Assembly (NCBI RefSeq): GCF_026213295.1
Contig: NC_079424.1
Span: 13,876,227-13,940,226 of the forward strand
Direction: 5' to 3'
Length of the DNA: 64,000 bases
Origin: Gadus chalcogrammus
Taxonomy: Eukaryota > Chordata > Actinopteri > Gadiformes > Gadidae
Shown here: piece after piece, positions 16,998 through 34,375 of the stretch
Numbering within the stretch: the first letter of the stretch is position 1
How the letters are laid out: each line of letters begins with the position of its first letter
Notes under the pieces: model-generated
Told to the model about the DNA's origin: nothing
Seen by the model: the letters and a program-made list of their open reading frames with translations, nothing else
Databases searched by the model: none
Position numbers and translations under genes: made by a program

Positions 16998-17161
16998 TTG
17001 GGAGTCAAAAACCGCATAGTAAATTAAAAAGTGTGCGTATGTGCGTGTGTGATACTCAAAACAATGAAGGACTCGGACACATCATACACCAGAGGAGTTG
17101 TCCTTGCGCTCACAAATATGAATGACACTTGCACGCACGCACGTACACAGACACAGGCGCA

Positions 17162-18712
<1,551 letters not shown>

Positions 18713-18866
18713 AACATGCATTTATAAATATACACATACACACGCACATGCATGCACACATGTATGCAAACATAGGCACACACACCTTCATATTACAGAA
18801 GGTCATACCCAGAGACTAGGCCAATTTGTGGTGTGTGTGTGTTCCTCAAATGCATTTAAGAATAAG
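18713..18866. repeat. Direct repeat copy A flanking the inverted arm
   Basis: Copy A begins AACATGCATTTATAAAT and ends CATTTAAGAATAAG. It is repeated in the same orientation at 19211-19380, with differences mainly in the CA-rich part and a 14-bp extra segment in the second copy. Confidence 0.88.
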
Positions 18867-18868
18867 TG

Positions 18869-18889
18869 TCATCTGATAAATGTTAGTGA
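18869..18889. repeat. 21-bp templated patch
   Basis: Exact copy of 17757-17777 in direct orientation, lying between direct repeat A and the right inverted arm. Its last base coincides with the first base of the arm. Confidence 0.85.
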
Positions 18890-19210
18890 TAACAGCACTG
18901 GACAAAAGAACATTTCAGGCAATAATGTTTTGAGATCTAAAGTGTGCAAAACAAAGGAACAAATAATGCAAACATCGTAATTACATTTACTTACTCTTGT
19001 GGCACTTCAGTGGTTTTGACAAGTAGGCCGGAGGTCCATGAGAGCCTATCCCAGGGCAAGAGTAACTATCACAAAAGAGTGTTTTGCAATAATGGGGCTG
19101 AACATTGTAATGAGTGTTGTTGCTTAAGACACCGTGGCGTTATATTATAAGGGTCCAGGAAGCCTCAGCCACTCTAGGACTCGATCATCAAGATCAACTG
19201 CTGCTCAGAC
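18889..19210. repeat. Right arm of 322-bp inverted duplication
   Basis: Reverse complement of 16676-16997, starting ATAACAGCACTG and ending CTGCTCAGAC. It abuts direct repeat A' at 19211 with no spacer. Confidence 0.93.
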
Positions 19211-19380
19211 AACATGCACCATGCAACAGTCATTTATAAATGCACACACACACGCACATGCACGCACACATGTATATGCACGCATGCGCACACACACCTT
19301 CATATTATTACAGAAGGTCATACCCAGAGACTAGGCCAATTTGTGGTGTGTGTGTTCCTCAAATGCATTTAAGAATAAAG
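19211..19380. repeat. Direct repeat copy A'
   Basis: Second copy of 18713-18866, beginning AACATGCA directly at the end of the inverted arm and ending CATTTAAGAATAA. The sequence beyond (AGGATAAATAGG) is presumably the ancestral continuation interrupted in copy A. Confidence 0.88.
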
Positions 19381-20210
19381 GATAAATAGGTCAAATGCCT
19401 ATCATCCACCATTCAATATTTAAACTGTCGGAAAACCATTATCATGCCTTGATTTCATCTGCGCAGAAGAACAGACACCCTCCCAACCTGAGTAATTCAG
19501 GGAGGGCTCATTAACAAGATTTATATTTTATACTTTATAAATGTTATTCTGAAGACTAATTTAGTAAGTATTTTGTGTGTATTTATTGTGATTCATTATA
19601 TGCACATATTTGTGTTTTGATATATGGCTTATCTTCCTATTTTCAAATGTCATGATAAATCATACTGTTTCTTAATTACTTTATTTTGTTCCGAATGCGA
19701 GAGGCTTGAGTGACACAGATGATGTTACGGGCTGTGTGTCAATTTGTGAGCGGAGTACAGCGCATAATTTGGTTAAGAATTCAGCAACACCTTGAATGAG
19801 AATTTGGATGCAATGCTGCATGTTTTATAAGCAGCGGGAAGTTTCCATCCGCCCAGGCCCAGACCTTGAGTTGGTGGTGCAGCCCAAGCATTCTTCAATG
19901 GCAACCTGCTTTCAGAGAGAATTAATGGGACATTTTGTTGCTCACGGGACCCCAAGGGTCAGAGCAAGCCTCACTTTGTAGAAAATTAGTAATATTCCTT
20001 CTGTTATCTGGCCAAGGAGCACTGCGAGCTAATTTCCCAACACAGGGCTTTTTAATGGAACCTTTCTAATGATAGCTGTGGAATTTAATTTAGCTCCAAC
20101 CGAGGTTCATTTAACACCTAAACTCATTTAGGAAGAATTATACTTAAGGAGGATTGCAGTGTCGAGAAAGCCTAATGACCCCGTCTATATTGGCACTCGC
20201 TCACTCTTTG

Positions 20211-20213
<3 letters not shown>
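19381..20213 (+). other. kcnd3 long intron, nothing recognised
   Basis: AT-rich intronic sequence without exon-like segments or transposon ends. Confidence 0.4.

Positions 20214-20296
<83 letters not shown>
20214..20296. repeat. (TC)n microsatellite, 83 bp
   Basis: Pure TC array. A short imperfect ACAC tract follows at about 20405-20463. Confidence 0.97.
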
Positions 20297-20300
<4 letters not shown>

Positions 20301-20463
20301 ACTTTTGCACTCACCCGCTGTCTGTCTCAAGTTAAATGAGAAGACTAATTAATCTCCTTATTGTGTGCATATATGCAAATACATTGACAACAACTGTTCT
20401 CAACACACATACACACACAGACACAGACACACACACATACACAAACACACATACACACGCACG

Positions 20464-22225
20464 CACTCTTTACTGCAGCAATTGCATTTCGATAATATGA
20501 CATATATTTTTTGCTGCATAATTTATCCTTTCTTTGCTCTTTCTATCTCCAGATTCCCTTAAATTATCTCATAGGCTTCAAAGTTGTATCTCAAGCCACG
20601 GCAATCAATCGTAGGCGACATCAACCTTGATGTATCGTTCTTTGGCCTGATTTCACCTGACACACGATGTAGTCAGATAGTAGGGGCTTCATACCCATTT
20701 ATGAAAGTCTTGAGTCTGACATTTGGGCCTAAATTGGATTAGATTTTGTGTTCATATGGATGTGGTCGGATGGTGTGGTCTAAGGTGATTGGTTTTTGGG
20801 AAAGTTTCAACAAGAATCTCACTGACCTCCAAATCAGATTCAAGCAAGGTCCTAAAACCAAAATTCAATATAGTTTAAAATTTATTCACAACCTTTCACA
20901 TCCTCTTTGGAGCTGCATAATTATATATTCTCATATTTCTAACAACATAAGTGAGATTATCATCTAATTCTGACCCAGAATTTGAGTTAGCTGGTAATGG
21001 CAAATGACAGAGCTTCCATCCCTTTATCAGGAAAAAAACAAAGTGTATCAACGCTCAACAAAAAAGAACAAAGCACCTTGAAGGATGCAGTGTGTGGCGT
21101 GCTGTCCTCCTCTGATCGAGAGGGCTATTTTTAGAAGCCCTGCCCTTATCTCGCCATACAGTCCGCAAAATGCTTTGCTCCGCTAGTCACGGCAAGGTAA
21201 AATACATGTACTAATAACCTGCCGTGTAGTGTCTGTGCCAAAGGAGGGGTATCTGCAAAAACGGTGAAACCAGGCTGCGTACAAGTCTCGGGATGCAGTA
21301 GCTTACCTCGCAGAACACACACAGGTCCCCGGGAGTGCAAAAACCATGATACTGACTTAATCGCAAGCGATATGCTCACACCTTTGGAGCACGCGGTAGC
21401 AGACAGAGGCGGACTCATCCCTGCCTTGTTACAGGCCAGCAGCCTTTCAACGTTCTCGCCTCCTCATTGAACCCAGCTTTCTTTCATCTTCTTGTCGCAC
21501 ATTCATTTTATACCTTAAAATTAGGGATAGGATGGTATGAAGGCGTTCTGCCTCGATTATCATGGCTGTTATTCTTTCGGGTTTACAGTTATAGCTCGCT
21601 ATTAGGATGTTTTTATATGCTGACACATTCGTGGAAATGTAGTGGCAATACTGTCCCCTTCACCAGATTAGTGTCCATTGTTTAGGAAAAGTCAATTGAC
21701 TGTGATTGAGCCGCCCACTGCTGAGGAAGGGCCCACCACTACCTGGCCTCATCCTCATCCTCAGAAATGTTTATCCGGGGGTCGGTCGCGGACACTGCCT
21801 GTCCTTATGCCAGCCATTATGGATGCATACAGCATACGGTAAAAACAACATCTAATTATCATGTATTATGCAATTGACATGCCGATTTGTCCAATTAGCT
21901 GTACAATTGAAGTAGCTAATATTGATATTTGCTGTGATTAGATGTCTATTTACCGCAATTAAAACATATTCACTGTAATCATTAAATAATCAAGCTTCTT
22001 TGCATACAATCTGTTTAAGTTGTAACCTTCAATTAGCTCGTAGTGTACACTCTCAAGAGCCTGCCCACTCACACCGACCAGCCAGCCCTGCTATGCTAGT
22101 TTGTGTCCAACAGATGTGCAGCCAGTTGAACAGAACACTGTATCATTTTTTATTCGGACAATCTCCCACCTACTGACTGGGAGGGGCTCAAATGTACACC
22201 AATAATAATAATAACCTTTTATGTT
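20464..22225 (+). other. kcnd3 long intron, nothing recognised
   Basis: No coding exon or mobile element recognised. Short frames on both strands (for example 90 codons minus at 21146-21418) show no domain or splice context. Confidence 0.4.
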
Positions 22226-22284
22226 GTTGATTACTCAGTTAAGTGTGTGTGTGACACACACAAACGCCAAACTGAGTAATCAAC
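22226..22284. repeat. Perfect hairpin with 15-bp stem
   Basis: GTTGATTACTCAGTT at 22226-22240 is followed by its exact reverse complement at 22270-22284. Between them, GTGTGTGT faces ACACACA, which extends the potential cruciform or RNA hairpin. No flanking target duplication identified. Confidence 0.8.
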
Positions 22285-22496
22285 GACTGGCTGTTATTGC
22301 AAACTCAGGCTCATGCTAGGAATGAGAAAATGGGAGGTAGGTTTAAATGTGCGTGCATGCGAAGAAACACACAAACACAAACACACATTACTCACAGTAA
22401 CATGCACGGAGTCCAAAACTCGTGCTCGCAGCCGTGATGAAGCCCTGACCTGTGTGAACTCTGGCCAGAGTGTTTGGATTATCAATGTGTGGGCTC

Positions 22497-22620
<124 letters not shown>

Positions 22621-22852
22621 TGGTCTGCTTTGTTTCCATTCATTATTTGCCTACCTGCTTCTAGATGCGTTAACTGATCAGTACCTACCATGTGTGTTTG
22701 CCAGCATGTGTGTTTGGAACACATTTGTGTATGCTTCTTTGCTTCCACACACTATGCAGGTGTTTTTGTTTGTGAGCTTTTGTTCTGTTTGTATTCACTT
22801 CTGCTTATCAGCCTGCACTTGTGTTTGCCACATGGTCTGTGTTGCTGTGTAG

Positions 22853-23670
<818 letters not shown>

Positions 23671-24205
23671 GAGATCATCCAGAGATGATTGGGTCGTAGT
23701 TAAAGTCAGGTACAGTCGGACTGCCCGGATACCAAGACCGAATGATCATCAAGAGATCTTAGGGTCTTAGTTAACGTCAGGTACATTCAGACTGCCTCGA
23801 TACAAAGACCCAATGATCATCAAGAGATCTTAGGGTCTTAGTTAACGTCAGGTACATTCAGACTGCCTCGATACAAAGACCCAATGATCATCTAGAGATC
23901 TTAGGGTCTTAGTTCACGTCAGGTTCATTCAGACTGCCTCGATACAAAGACCCAATGATCATCAAGAGATCTTAGGGTCTTAGTTAACGTCAGGTACATT
24001 CAGACTGCCTCGATACAAAGACCAAGAGATCTTAGGGTCTTAGTTAACGTCAGGTACATTCAGACTGCCTCGATACAAAGACCCAATGATCATCAAGAGA
24101 TCTTAGGGTCTTAGTTAACGTCAGGTTCATTCAGACTGCCTTGATACAAAGACCCAATGATCGTCAAGAGATCATAGGGTCTTAGTTAAAGTCTGCCTTA
24201 AGCAA
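23671..24205. repeat. 71-bp tandem repeat (minisatellite), about 7.5 copies
   Basis: Successive GGGTC landmarks lie at 23691, 23762, 23833, 23904, 23975, 24035, 24106 and 24177, giving a unit of 71 bp except one of 60 bp that has lost 11 bp (CAATGATCATC). The unit contains GTCAGGTACATTCAGACTGC and CCAATGATCATCAAGAGATC. The first and last copies are the most diverged, as expected for an array expanding internally by unequal exchange. Each unit carries TGATCA and AGATCT palindromes. Confidence 0.95.
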
Positions 24206-25718
<1,513 letters not shown>

Positions 25719-25743
25719 GCTGAAAAATTGCTGAATTAATAAT

Positions 25744-25783
25744 CGTGCGTGCGTGCGTGCGTGCGTGCGTGCGTGTGTGTGTG
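25744..25783. repeat. (GTGC)n tetranucleotide repeat
   Basis: About eight CGTG units passing into GTGTGTGTG, separated from the TG array by a 22-bp patch duplicated from 770 bp upstream. Confidence 0.95.
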
Positions 25784-28470
25784 GGAGTATGTTTGTGTAC
25801 ATGAGTGCAAATGTGCACGTGACCTAACAATTAACCGGCATCCCATTCACAATTCCTTTTGGCTTCCTAACAACAAGCTGTTGTGATTGGCTAGGGGCTC
25901 TTGAAATGAATGAAAAAGATATGAATAATAAAAATAGCAAATGAAAATGATTGACTAAGGTGCAAAGCAGCAGTCTGAGGACATTTTAGCCGGAGGGCAG
26001 TCCCTGTCCATCTGTTCCCCACGGCTGTATCCCAACCAGGGGGCCAGAGCTCCCCAGCCCTGCATGCACGTTGCCCACACGGATGAAAGTGAAGTGGCTG
26101 GATCCCACCGCCCTCCCAGAGCGAAGGTTTTTCAACAGCCTTCCTCGGGAAGTTAGGATTTAGCTTCTGGTGTGTGCTAAGTTTATTTTGTTGGTCTGTG
26201 TGTACTCCCTCCTTGTTGGGCTGGAATTGTTTCCATGAAGGCCAAATCCAAGGTTCGTAATTGAATTTGGCTGAAATTAAACATAAAAAAACAATGTAGG
26301 AAGCGGTCCCGTTATTTTAACAGACTCTCCATCAACTTTTTTGCATAATGAAATGAAAAAATAATTTCACTGTCTGCCGGTTTCACTTTTCTTCCTGTCA
26401 CACTTTGTTTACCTCGTATATTGTCTAAAGTTAAACCAATGAAGTAAATAATCCTCTGTGAAATGCGCTTAAACTCTTTCATTCACATCCTCCTGTGGTT
26501 TTCTTTGTTAAATCCTAATTGTCGCCTCTCAACATAATTCCCTAGTGCCATTAGCCCACAAAATGGAAAGCAATCTATGAAAATGTTATTGAGCATAGTC
26601 AAAGAAACTATGGTAGATAATAGCAAACCCACTGGAAGTATAAATTGCATATTGACTGTAGAGCTCAAGCTGCGCCATCTGTCTCCAGCCAAACAAGCCT
26701 GTAATACAGACCTGATGTTTTTCTTAAAACTAAATGACAAAGTGGACCAACAGATTGATGGACGCAAAGCGACAGCTGGGGATTGGCTGATTAATTACCC
26801 TGGAGATGACGAATGCACCAATGGTGTCCCATTTCCTCGGATCAATTTGAATACCAATGGAAGCCAATAAACAGTAGCAGATGTACATGATGGAGTATTT
26901 TATTTATCCTGGGATAAACACATAATCATGACCATAAAATATATAAAGATCTCCCACAATTAGCAGACACCCAACAATCTGTCTCACAATGAACATGGGG
27001 AACATGTCTCTCACAGGTCTATAGTCAGCCTCACTCAGTCTGAAAATATCATGTGTTTTGTTCAGTTTTACCTGCTCTATTAAATAGTTTTAGTATACAA
27101 CAGAGAAAAAGGGTTTTGTTCAATGTCCGTTATGCATTTATGATAAAAAACATACCTTAATGACAAACATTAACCGTAAGCAATCAAATTATTGATATTC
27201 AAACTGAGATTTTTGTAGCCAGTCGTCTGAATGGCTCACCTGGCATACTGCTTTTATCTGGTGTTGTTTGGTTATAGTGAAATCTCGCTAGACTTACTGA
27301 GGCTGCATCACCGTTTTTTAAGCATTCCTTAGCGACTTTTGACATAAGCCACTGATGGAAGATGTTCTTTTTTGATTGAGTCTAATTATGTCTACCTTCT
27401 CTGTGGAATTGAAGTAGTGCAATTGCACCTCTGTCCAAGATCCTATTTGAATCTATGTGTTGATCCATGACTTCTGTCAGTTAACCCACATTTATTTTAC
27501 CTCTCTTAGCCTGTAAAAGCACCTAGAAGCTTTCTTCTTGCACTAAGGCCTCCAGGCATGATTGTTGGCATTGATAAAACAAGCTTTAAAATCTCACACA
27601 TATTCTGCTTGTTACATCTTTTATTAGATTTAAACCTGATATATGTAATGTATGCTCCACCGTGGTTATGCAAACTGATACAGCTGAACTCCCTTTTTAT
27701 GACTCTTTGGAGTAGGGGTGACCTTGAATCTTCGATAGTAAGACATTAAGACAGCATCATCTTTAATGCTCTAATGGTTGTGTCGGTTAATTGTGCATCT
27801 GTAAAAGAAGAACATTTGATTGTTGGATGAGGATGCATAATGAGTTATACCACAGCATTGCTTAACTTTCAGAAGAAAATGCCCTCAAGGAACTCGATGT
27901 TTATTCGTGAGGTTGGAGGTTGGTCAAATCCGTAGTTTTGTTTTGCTTTAGATACATGTCCTTGTTGTTTGTTTGCTTGTTTGGTAGGGTTTAAAAGCAG
28001 TGCCACTTTCCAATCATTTTCTTTTCGAAGGAGAGCACATTCTAGAACATTAGTCAGAAGAATACACAATGTGAGGGAAGAAAACGTCTAAAGTTTGGCA
28101 GCATTTTGAAGCCATTAAAGATGATCCAAAAACGTCATAGCAATTTTGCTTGTGTAAATTATTCTCTCCATTGGTGCGCTGTTCTGCTATATTAAATGGT
28201 TCTGCATTCGTTCTGTGCCCTATAACCCATCATTCATATGGATAAACAATATGTCATCAGTCAAACGCTTCTACATTCTCTTTATCAGTGCGGATTTGTC
28301 ATGATCAGATAAGAGGTTGGTAATCAGACAGACGGGAGGCCTCTGTCTCCACCCAGACCGGCCACGGTTTGATTTCATATTATATTTAATGTTATTTCTG
28401 TCAGGAATCATGTCGTAGTTTCAACCAATTATTTCATGAAATGGTAATAGAATTTGGTTTGTAGTTCACT
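25784..28470 (+). other. kcnd3 long intron, nothing recognised
   Basis: No exon or transposon recognised. Frames such as 97 codons at 26577-26870 lack protein-like signatures. Non-coding regulatory conservation is possible but cannot be judged from one sequence. Confidence 0.4.
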
Positions 28471-29560
28471 TATAAATAGGTCTATAAATCTATAAATAGG
28501 TCTATAAATAGGTTCAGTAAAAGTAAAAAAGTAAGTAAGTAAAATGTATTTATAAAAGGACATTTATAACAGTTTGCACTGACCAAAGTGCTGTGCATTG
28601 TGCATTCAGTAGGCAAACATGAAGGCAAAATAACAACAACGTTAGAATAAAATAAAAATAAAAGACATAAAACCCGGACATCCACAAAGAAAGGCAGTAG
28701 TGCAGAGGTCGGATAGCTAATGGGGAGGGAAAGCAAGGTTGTACAGATGGGTTTTGAGCCTTGATTTAAAGGCATAAATGGAGGGGGCATCACGTACGTC
28801 GGCTGGCAGTTGGTTCCACAAGCGAGTAGCGGCTGCTGCGAAGGCCCGGTCACCTTTTAGTTTGAGTCTGGAGCGGGGGATGTGGAGAAGACCCTTATTA
28901 GAGGATCTTAGGGACCTAGGGGCTGAGTGGGGGTGTAAAAGGTCTGATACATAAGATGGGGCCTGACCATTGAGGGCTTTGAACACCATAAGAACGGTCT
29001 TAAAAATTATCCTTTGTTGTACTGGCAGCCAGTGAAGGGAAGCAAGAACGGGTGTGATATGCACCCACTTTTTTGATCCATTCAACAGTCTTGCCGCTGC
29101 ATTTTGATTTAATTGGAGCCGTGATATGAGGGACTGAGGGAGACCAAGGTAGAGGGAGTAACAGTAATCCAGCCGTGATGTTATGAAAGCATGGATAACT
29201 ATTCCCAGATTGTGGTATGATAGGGAGTGCTTTATTTTAGAGATGGTTCTGAGCTGGTAGAAGCTGTTCTTCACGACGGAGGAGATTTGCTTGTTAAAGC
29301 ATAGCTCTGAATCAAATATGACGCCCAGATTTCTAGAGGATTGTTTTATGAATGGGGTTAGACTACCTAGGTCAGTGAAGATGTTTTTTTGAATTTGGAG
29401 GGGCTAAAGATGATAACTTCTGTTTTTCTATTGTTAAGCTGGAGGGAATTATCCCCCATCCAGTCATTTATCTCTTTGAGACTCTCTAGAAGCGTCTGAA
29501 GGCAGTCCGTGGATCTCAGAGGGAGATATAATTGTGAATCGTCTGCGTTAAGTCGGTTCA
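28471..29560 (-). mobile_element. 5'-truncated LINE (L2/Rex-like), minus strand
   Basis: The 3' end of a non-LTR retrotransposon. In minus orientation it begins inside the reverse transcriptase at the catalytic ADD motif (NADDSQLYLPLRS, where an aromatic residue normally precedes ADD), continues through INDWMGDNSLQLNNRKTEV, and after one frameshift near 29385 (a T7 run) gives an intact C-terminal frame to 28717. That frame includes RLDYCYSLYLGLP, ITPVLASLHWLPVQQRI, ALNGQAPSYVSDLL and RLWNQLPADVR, the usual tail of fish L2/Rex-type ORF2. A 3'UTR and a short tandem repeat tail (TATAAATAGG-like, 28471-28514) follow. The 5' truncation is typical of LINE insertion. With only one frameshift in about 1 kb it looks fairly young. 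The exact clade is uncertain. Confidence 0.85.
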
Positions 29561-29572
29561 AATTTTATCATG

Positions 29573-32500
29573 AACGCCTTATTTAGGAAACAATACACAA
29601 ATAGATGGTGATGCTTACTATGCAAGACCCTGTTAAGGGGATTTCTGGCCTGTGGGTTGTCATAGAGGAAAGGTGTTCCTACAATAGTTTTGTTTGTGAT
29701 GATTACCGAAAATCAAGTTATTTATTTTTTCTTCAGCTATACCTTGCAGCTGGTTAATTGATTATAAGATAGATAATAATAAAGTAACAAATTGCTCAAT
29801 AAATAAACGTAGAGCTTGAATATCAAAGCACACCAATTCTGAAACATTCTGTGGTTTAGACTATCCAAATGGTTTGTTTGGATACAAAAAAACATCTATC
29901 TCACGCAAACATTATCATGAAAATATCAGCCAATTATGTGTCATAAAAATATCATCATTGCATTCCAGGTACTTAGGGAAAAACATTTAATCAGGGTTTT
30001 GATCATTCCTATCATTGTTGCCTCTCCAGCTCTAGCAGAACAGCAACAGCAACAAAAAGAATGGCCTTGCCATTATTTGCAATAGACTGGAATAAATAAC
30101 CTGAATAATTTCACCCTGTCAATTTCCCAATGTTGGAAGTATACCACGGATGTGTTAAATATTAGACCAGCATTATTTATTGTATTGATTATAACTTTTG
30201 AACAGTGGAGGATATTGGAGTGCCTGGTGTTTTCCAACTCCAAGCCAAAAGTTACTAGGTTCATTCCACTCTCTAGTCTAACAAAAGCACAATTCCCTGT
30301 AAAAAAGCCTTTCTTTAACCAAGCCAGTTTCATTGAAATTTAGCACCTCTTTACAGAGACCTGTTCGCAGCATAACATTTATAGGTGGCATTGGCCTACA
30401 GTGTAGTAAGGAACATATAGGCCTAAGCATTTAACAATGTGTCCATGTCATGTAACATTCTACCGTGATGCGTCTTTATAACTTTATTACACTGTGTGGG
30501 CTCACTACCTGAGCGAGTCAGATTTAATTGGTGTATGATATGGAGAACAGGATGTGAGAAAATGGCTTTGAATTGGTGCCACGCGCGTCCTGAATGAGGC
30601 TCACCTCTTCTGATCTGTGACCCGTAAGCGCTATCCTCCTTTGAAGCCTGGAAATATCTCTCGTCCTTCCCTCAGTCTCAGCAACATTTGCTCCCTTCAT
30701 CCTGGAAATCCTTGACATCTTTTTTTTATTTGAGGTTACGTGAGAGCTTCAAAAGCTCCAGCTAAATTAAGCTGATCCCATAACGACGAATCAGTACGAC
30801 CGGGCAGAATTCAATTACATAAACCTGAGCGTCTTCAGTGGAACTGTAATCTCAGGAGGAGCTCTCTTCAACTGCACGATCAACTCTGACTGAAGATAAT
30901 GGTGGATATCATTAAAGTGAGAGTGAACCCAAAAACATGTTTTTTCGTTATGTTTCTGTGAATTTTCCGCTCTTTGTGAACGAGCGCACGTCCCGTCCAT
31001 TTTTTGACCTCAAAGTACCGGCGATGCAGAGAGAGGGTATGCTACCGCCACGCCGCAGCTCTGAGGTCAGTGGCTGGGCAGGCTCCGAACATTAAAATCC
31101 ATATTTACATATATATTTCTTCCCCAAACATAACTGTTTCTGTTGTACTGTAAAATATTACCTTCTTAAATTTCCATCATAAACTAATTCACAGCCCCGA
31201 TCAAACCGCACATAAATAAAATATGGCTATTATTCGAATGACAAATGTTACAAATTGGTGTACTAAATTAGCAATATGAACAGTTTAAATTAATAGCTTG
31301 AAATCACAATTCCAAATAACTGTTATTAAAGTTATTCTTCCCATAGCATTGTATACTGAGTCTTGCTGAGTGCCTCATTAAGTGCAAAAGATATACGAGT
31401 ATAATGTTTTCTGGAACATGAAATCTTGTGCTTTGCATGTTATTTTATTACGTCCAAGTGCTGCTTGGAGAATAGCAGACAAGGTAAACAATATAGCCTG
31501 GGCCGGCTAGCGCTTGTCTTGCAAACAGTCACTCTTGACTTGATACCAGGCCCCGAGGAGCAGTGCACACTTCCGCAATCCACCAGTGCTTAGCGGCCAA
31601 GCCTGGTATTGCAGTTGTTTTAGCGGGCTGTGGAGGGGCCCCGTAGATATCTCCGTTCACTCCATTACAAGTGGGGAATGTGTCCCCGCAAAAATGTCTG
31701 GATATCAATCAAAGGCTCATAATTATCTTTATACCATGTACTAATAAAATGTAAGGTTTCTCTTTTCAAAACGCAATCTCAAGCGTTTGAGCCATTTTAT
31801 TTTTAGAAAAAATGCAGGAGAAGCTGAAAGGAGTCGTAGTGGAACAAAGGTTGTTTCGGCGCGGCATCCGAGAGGGCTCAATGCACGGCTCCGTTAACTT
31901 CTCGTGTCCGAGGTTTTTCCTTTTGCTTTACGTCATGAATGATGTTGAAGGTTTTTAGGCACTGTGGTGACTTTTTATCTGTTAAAGTCGCCAAGAGATT
32001 TGTAGACTGGTTCAGCTTTTGGACGCGTGCACTCAATAATTCACGTTCCTTTGCTTGCGGTCTTTGCGATTCACCATTTATGTGTATATATTTGGTCAGT
32101 TGATTCCCGTTTCAGAAACAGAAAAAGATAGTAAAAAACGAGTGGTAATTAGGATTTTTGTTTAAATTCTAGGTGTTTTTCTGCATCAGGTCAAAAAGAG
32201 ACAAACTAATCTAAAATAGTAATATAAATAATAAAAAATGTTAAATAATTGTTGCCCATATGGCAGGAGGAGTGTAATTTAAAGATCCCATATGGAGAAT
32301 CATCGGGGGGTTTGTAACTTATACTACCATGGTCGCTAAACAATGCCACTGTGCTCACTCAGACCTCTCGCTTATGATGCTACAATGCTTACAATGCTAG
32401 AGAACGAGAATATTCTAGGTTCCCATGATGCGAAAGCAAATCTCTCCTTGATGTCGCCCTGCGCCATTGAGCAGTTTTCATAGGAATGATTGGACGCCAT

Positions 32501-34227
32501 GTTTTAATCCGCTGTCCTTTTCTTTATAGGTCCATGCTTGATACCAGTGCTGCCAGATGGATCACACATTTGTCCCTTTTATGTTGATTTAAGTTAATTT
32601 TTAATAATAATCCATTCCATTTCACTAACACTGTGATAGGGTAACTCATGCCTACCTTGTGTGGATAATATGTAGTCTAACGCTCCACTGATTGAGCTTC
32701 GATAACGTCAATCATGCTGACCATTGGGTCTTCACTTTACCTTTAACCATTTAAAGTTTGCACGACAAAGAGTTTCAGTTGTTGGTTCGATATAGAGAAT
32801 AACGCTGCCTCATAATCAGTTTTGCCCTTCATAATTAAATATCACCTTAGGATTTCTCCCAAGAAAAATTAAACCTCAGTTCTTGTCAGTTACAATTAAT
32901 TAAAAATGACTTGCATCTTCAATCTCTCAATACAATCGATACTTTGAAGGTTGCGGTTTTTCTTGGCAAAGAATCTGTCAGTGTCACTTTTGTCAGGTAC
33001 TGAGCTCCTCTGTCACACCATTATAAATCCTTATTCCCTCACACTGAAAATTACCTTTTATTCAATAGATTTTACTCAAATGAAAGGATTATGATTTGTG
33101 AAAGCAGTAGCTTTAGCCTGATGGTCAAAAAGACCAGAAGAAAGAACTAAGTTCCTACTTGTATATCAACTTGTTTTTAGGCAGAAACATATGGCTTTTT
33201 GCGAGTTGACAGTCAAAAGGATTTTAGAATGATCAGCTTTCATGAAAGACACTGCTGCGACACATAAATAGCATTTTGTATTATTGGCTAAATCCTATCA
33301 ATAAAACAATGAACATTGATTGAACACCAAGCAACATGGGGTCTTGCAGCGGAGAACAAAAACTGAAACTTTTCTTTCCCTGGATAATTCCAGTTATTTT
33401 TAAGTTTCAATAAATCATTCTGATCATGGTCATTTGAAACCATCATGAACGGGAAAAATATGAAAGAAAATATAGATATCTCGCAGGTACAACTATTTCC
33501 CTCATAGGTAAAAATAATAAAAATATATATTTTGCACAATGCTACCATGTCCATCTGAGACATTAGCTGTTGACAGTGACAAACTGCTTTGTGTGAAATG
33601 TGTTATTGAGGGAGTAAGGATGATTACCATAGTGACTAATCATTTCTGCCTTTTTTCTCTGTAGAAAAATGCAATGCATGCTTCTATTCAGCTGTCACAA
33701 AAGGTCTCGTTTTCTTCCAGAAAATTGACAGACTATGTGAAGCAGTTTTTCCTTTAACTGTGAAGCAGTTTTTCCTTTATGGTTAAGCTTGTTAACTTTC
33801 GAAATTAACAATCCGTTCTTTGGTGGGGCCTTTGGATACACAGTGAACACTTCTGAAAGAATGTTGCTGGGTGTATAGGATTGAAATAAAAATTTCATAT
33901 TTACTTGAGGCTCATTCATACCCACAGGTTTGCATAGCAACACAACATATGTTTGTCTTTGAGGCCCACTCAAGCATATGTGTGTTGCTGCAATTTAAGT
34001 ACAAAGATATATAGGCAGGTATATAAAGGTTACCACTCTAAACATTGTCGCAAATATTTCCGGATAAGGAAAACATTTTGGATTCAGAATTAACAAGGCA
34101 ATGCTTTCTGTCCTTTCTGTGAAATTGAGAATTAGTTGTTAATTCTTGCAAGGCTGCCAATAATAGATACAATGAGGTACTCATACTCAGGCTTTTTGGA
34201 CTGAAGAAAATAACTATTTTCATAGTA
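29573..34227 (+). other. kcnd3 long intron, nothing recognised
   Basis: AT-rich intronic DNA with no supported exons. A 22-bp direct duplication (GTGAAGCAGTTTTTCCTTTA) occurs at about 33738-33780. The more GC-rich block at 30790-31090 is not open in any frame. Confidence 0.4.
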
Positions 34228-34231
34228 ATCT

Positions 34232-34375
34232 AGGCAAGGCAAGGCAACTTTATTTATATAGCTTTTCATACACAACATCTCAAAGTGAAACGTTGTGTAG
34301 AAACATTGAAACATTGTCATCTAATAAAATAAAATAATAGATAAGTAAAAGAAAAACATTGGCAAAGTATAAAAA
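34232..34375 (-). repeat. Fragment of a dispersed LINE/SINE 3' end
   Basis: AAGGCAAGGCAACTTTATTT followed by ATATAGC and a CTCAAAGTG motif matches the common fish retroposon tail, read here from its 3' side. Only about 140 bp remain, so the parent family is not assigned. Confidence 0.5.

Noticed and set aside
23671..24205. Regular repeat array considered as CRISPR
   Set aside because: Units are contiguous 71-bp copies with no unique spacers, in a vertebrate intron. It is an ordinary minisatellite.
26577..26870. 97-codon plus-strand frame in the long intron
   Set aside because: No domain similarity recognised and no flanking exon structure. Such lengths are expected by chance.
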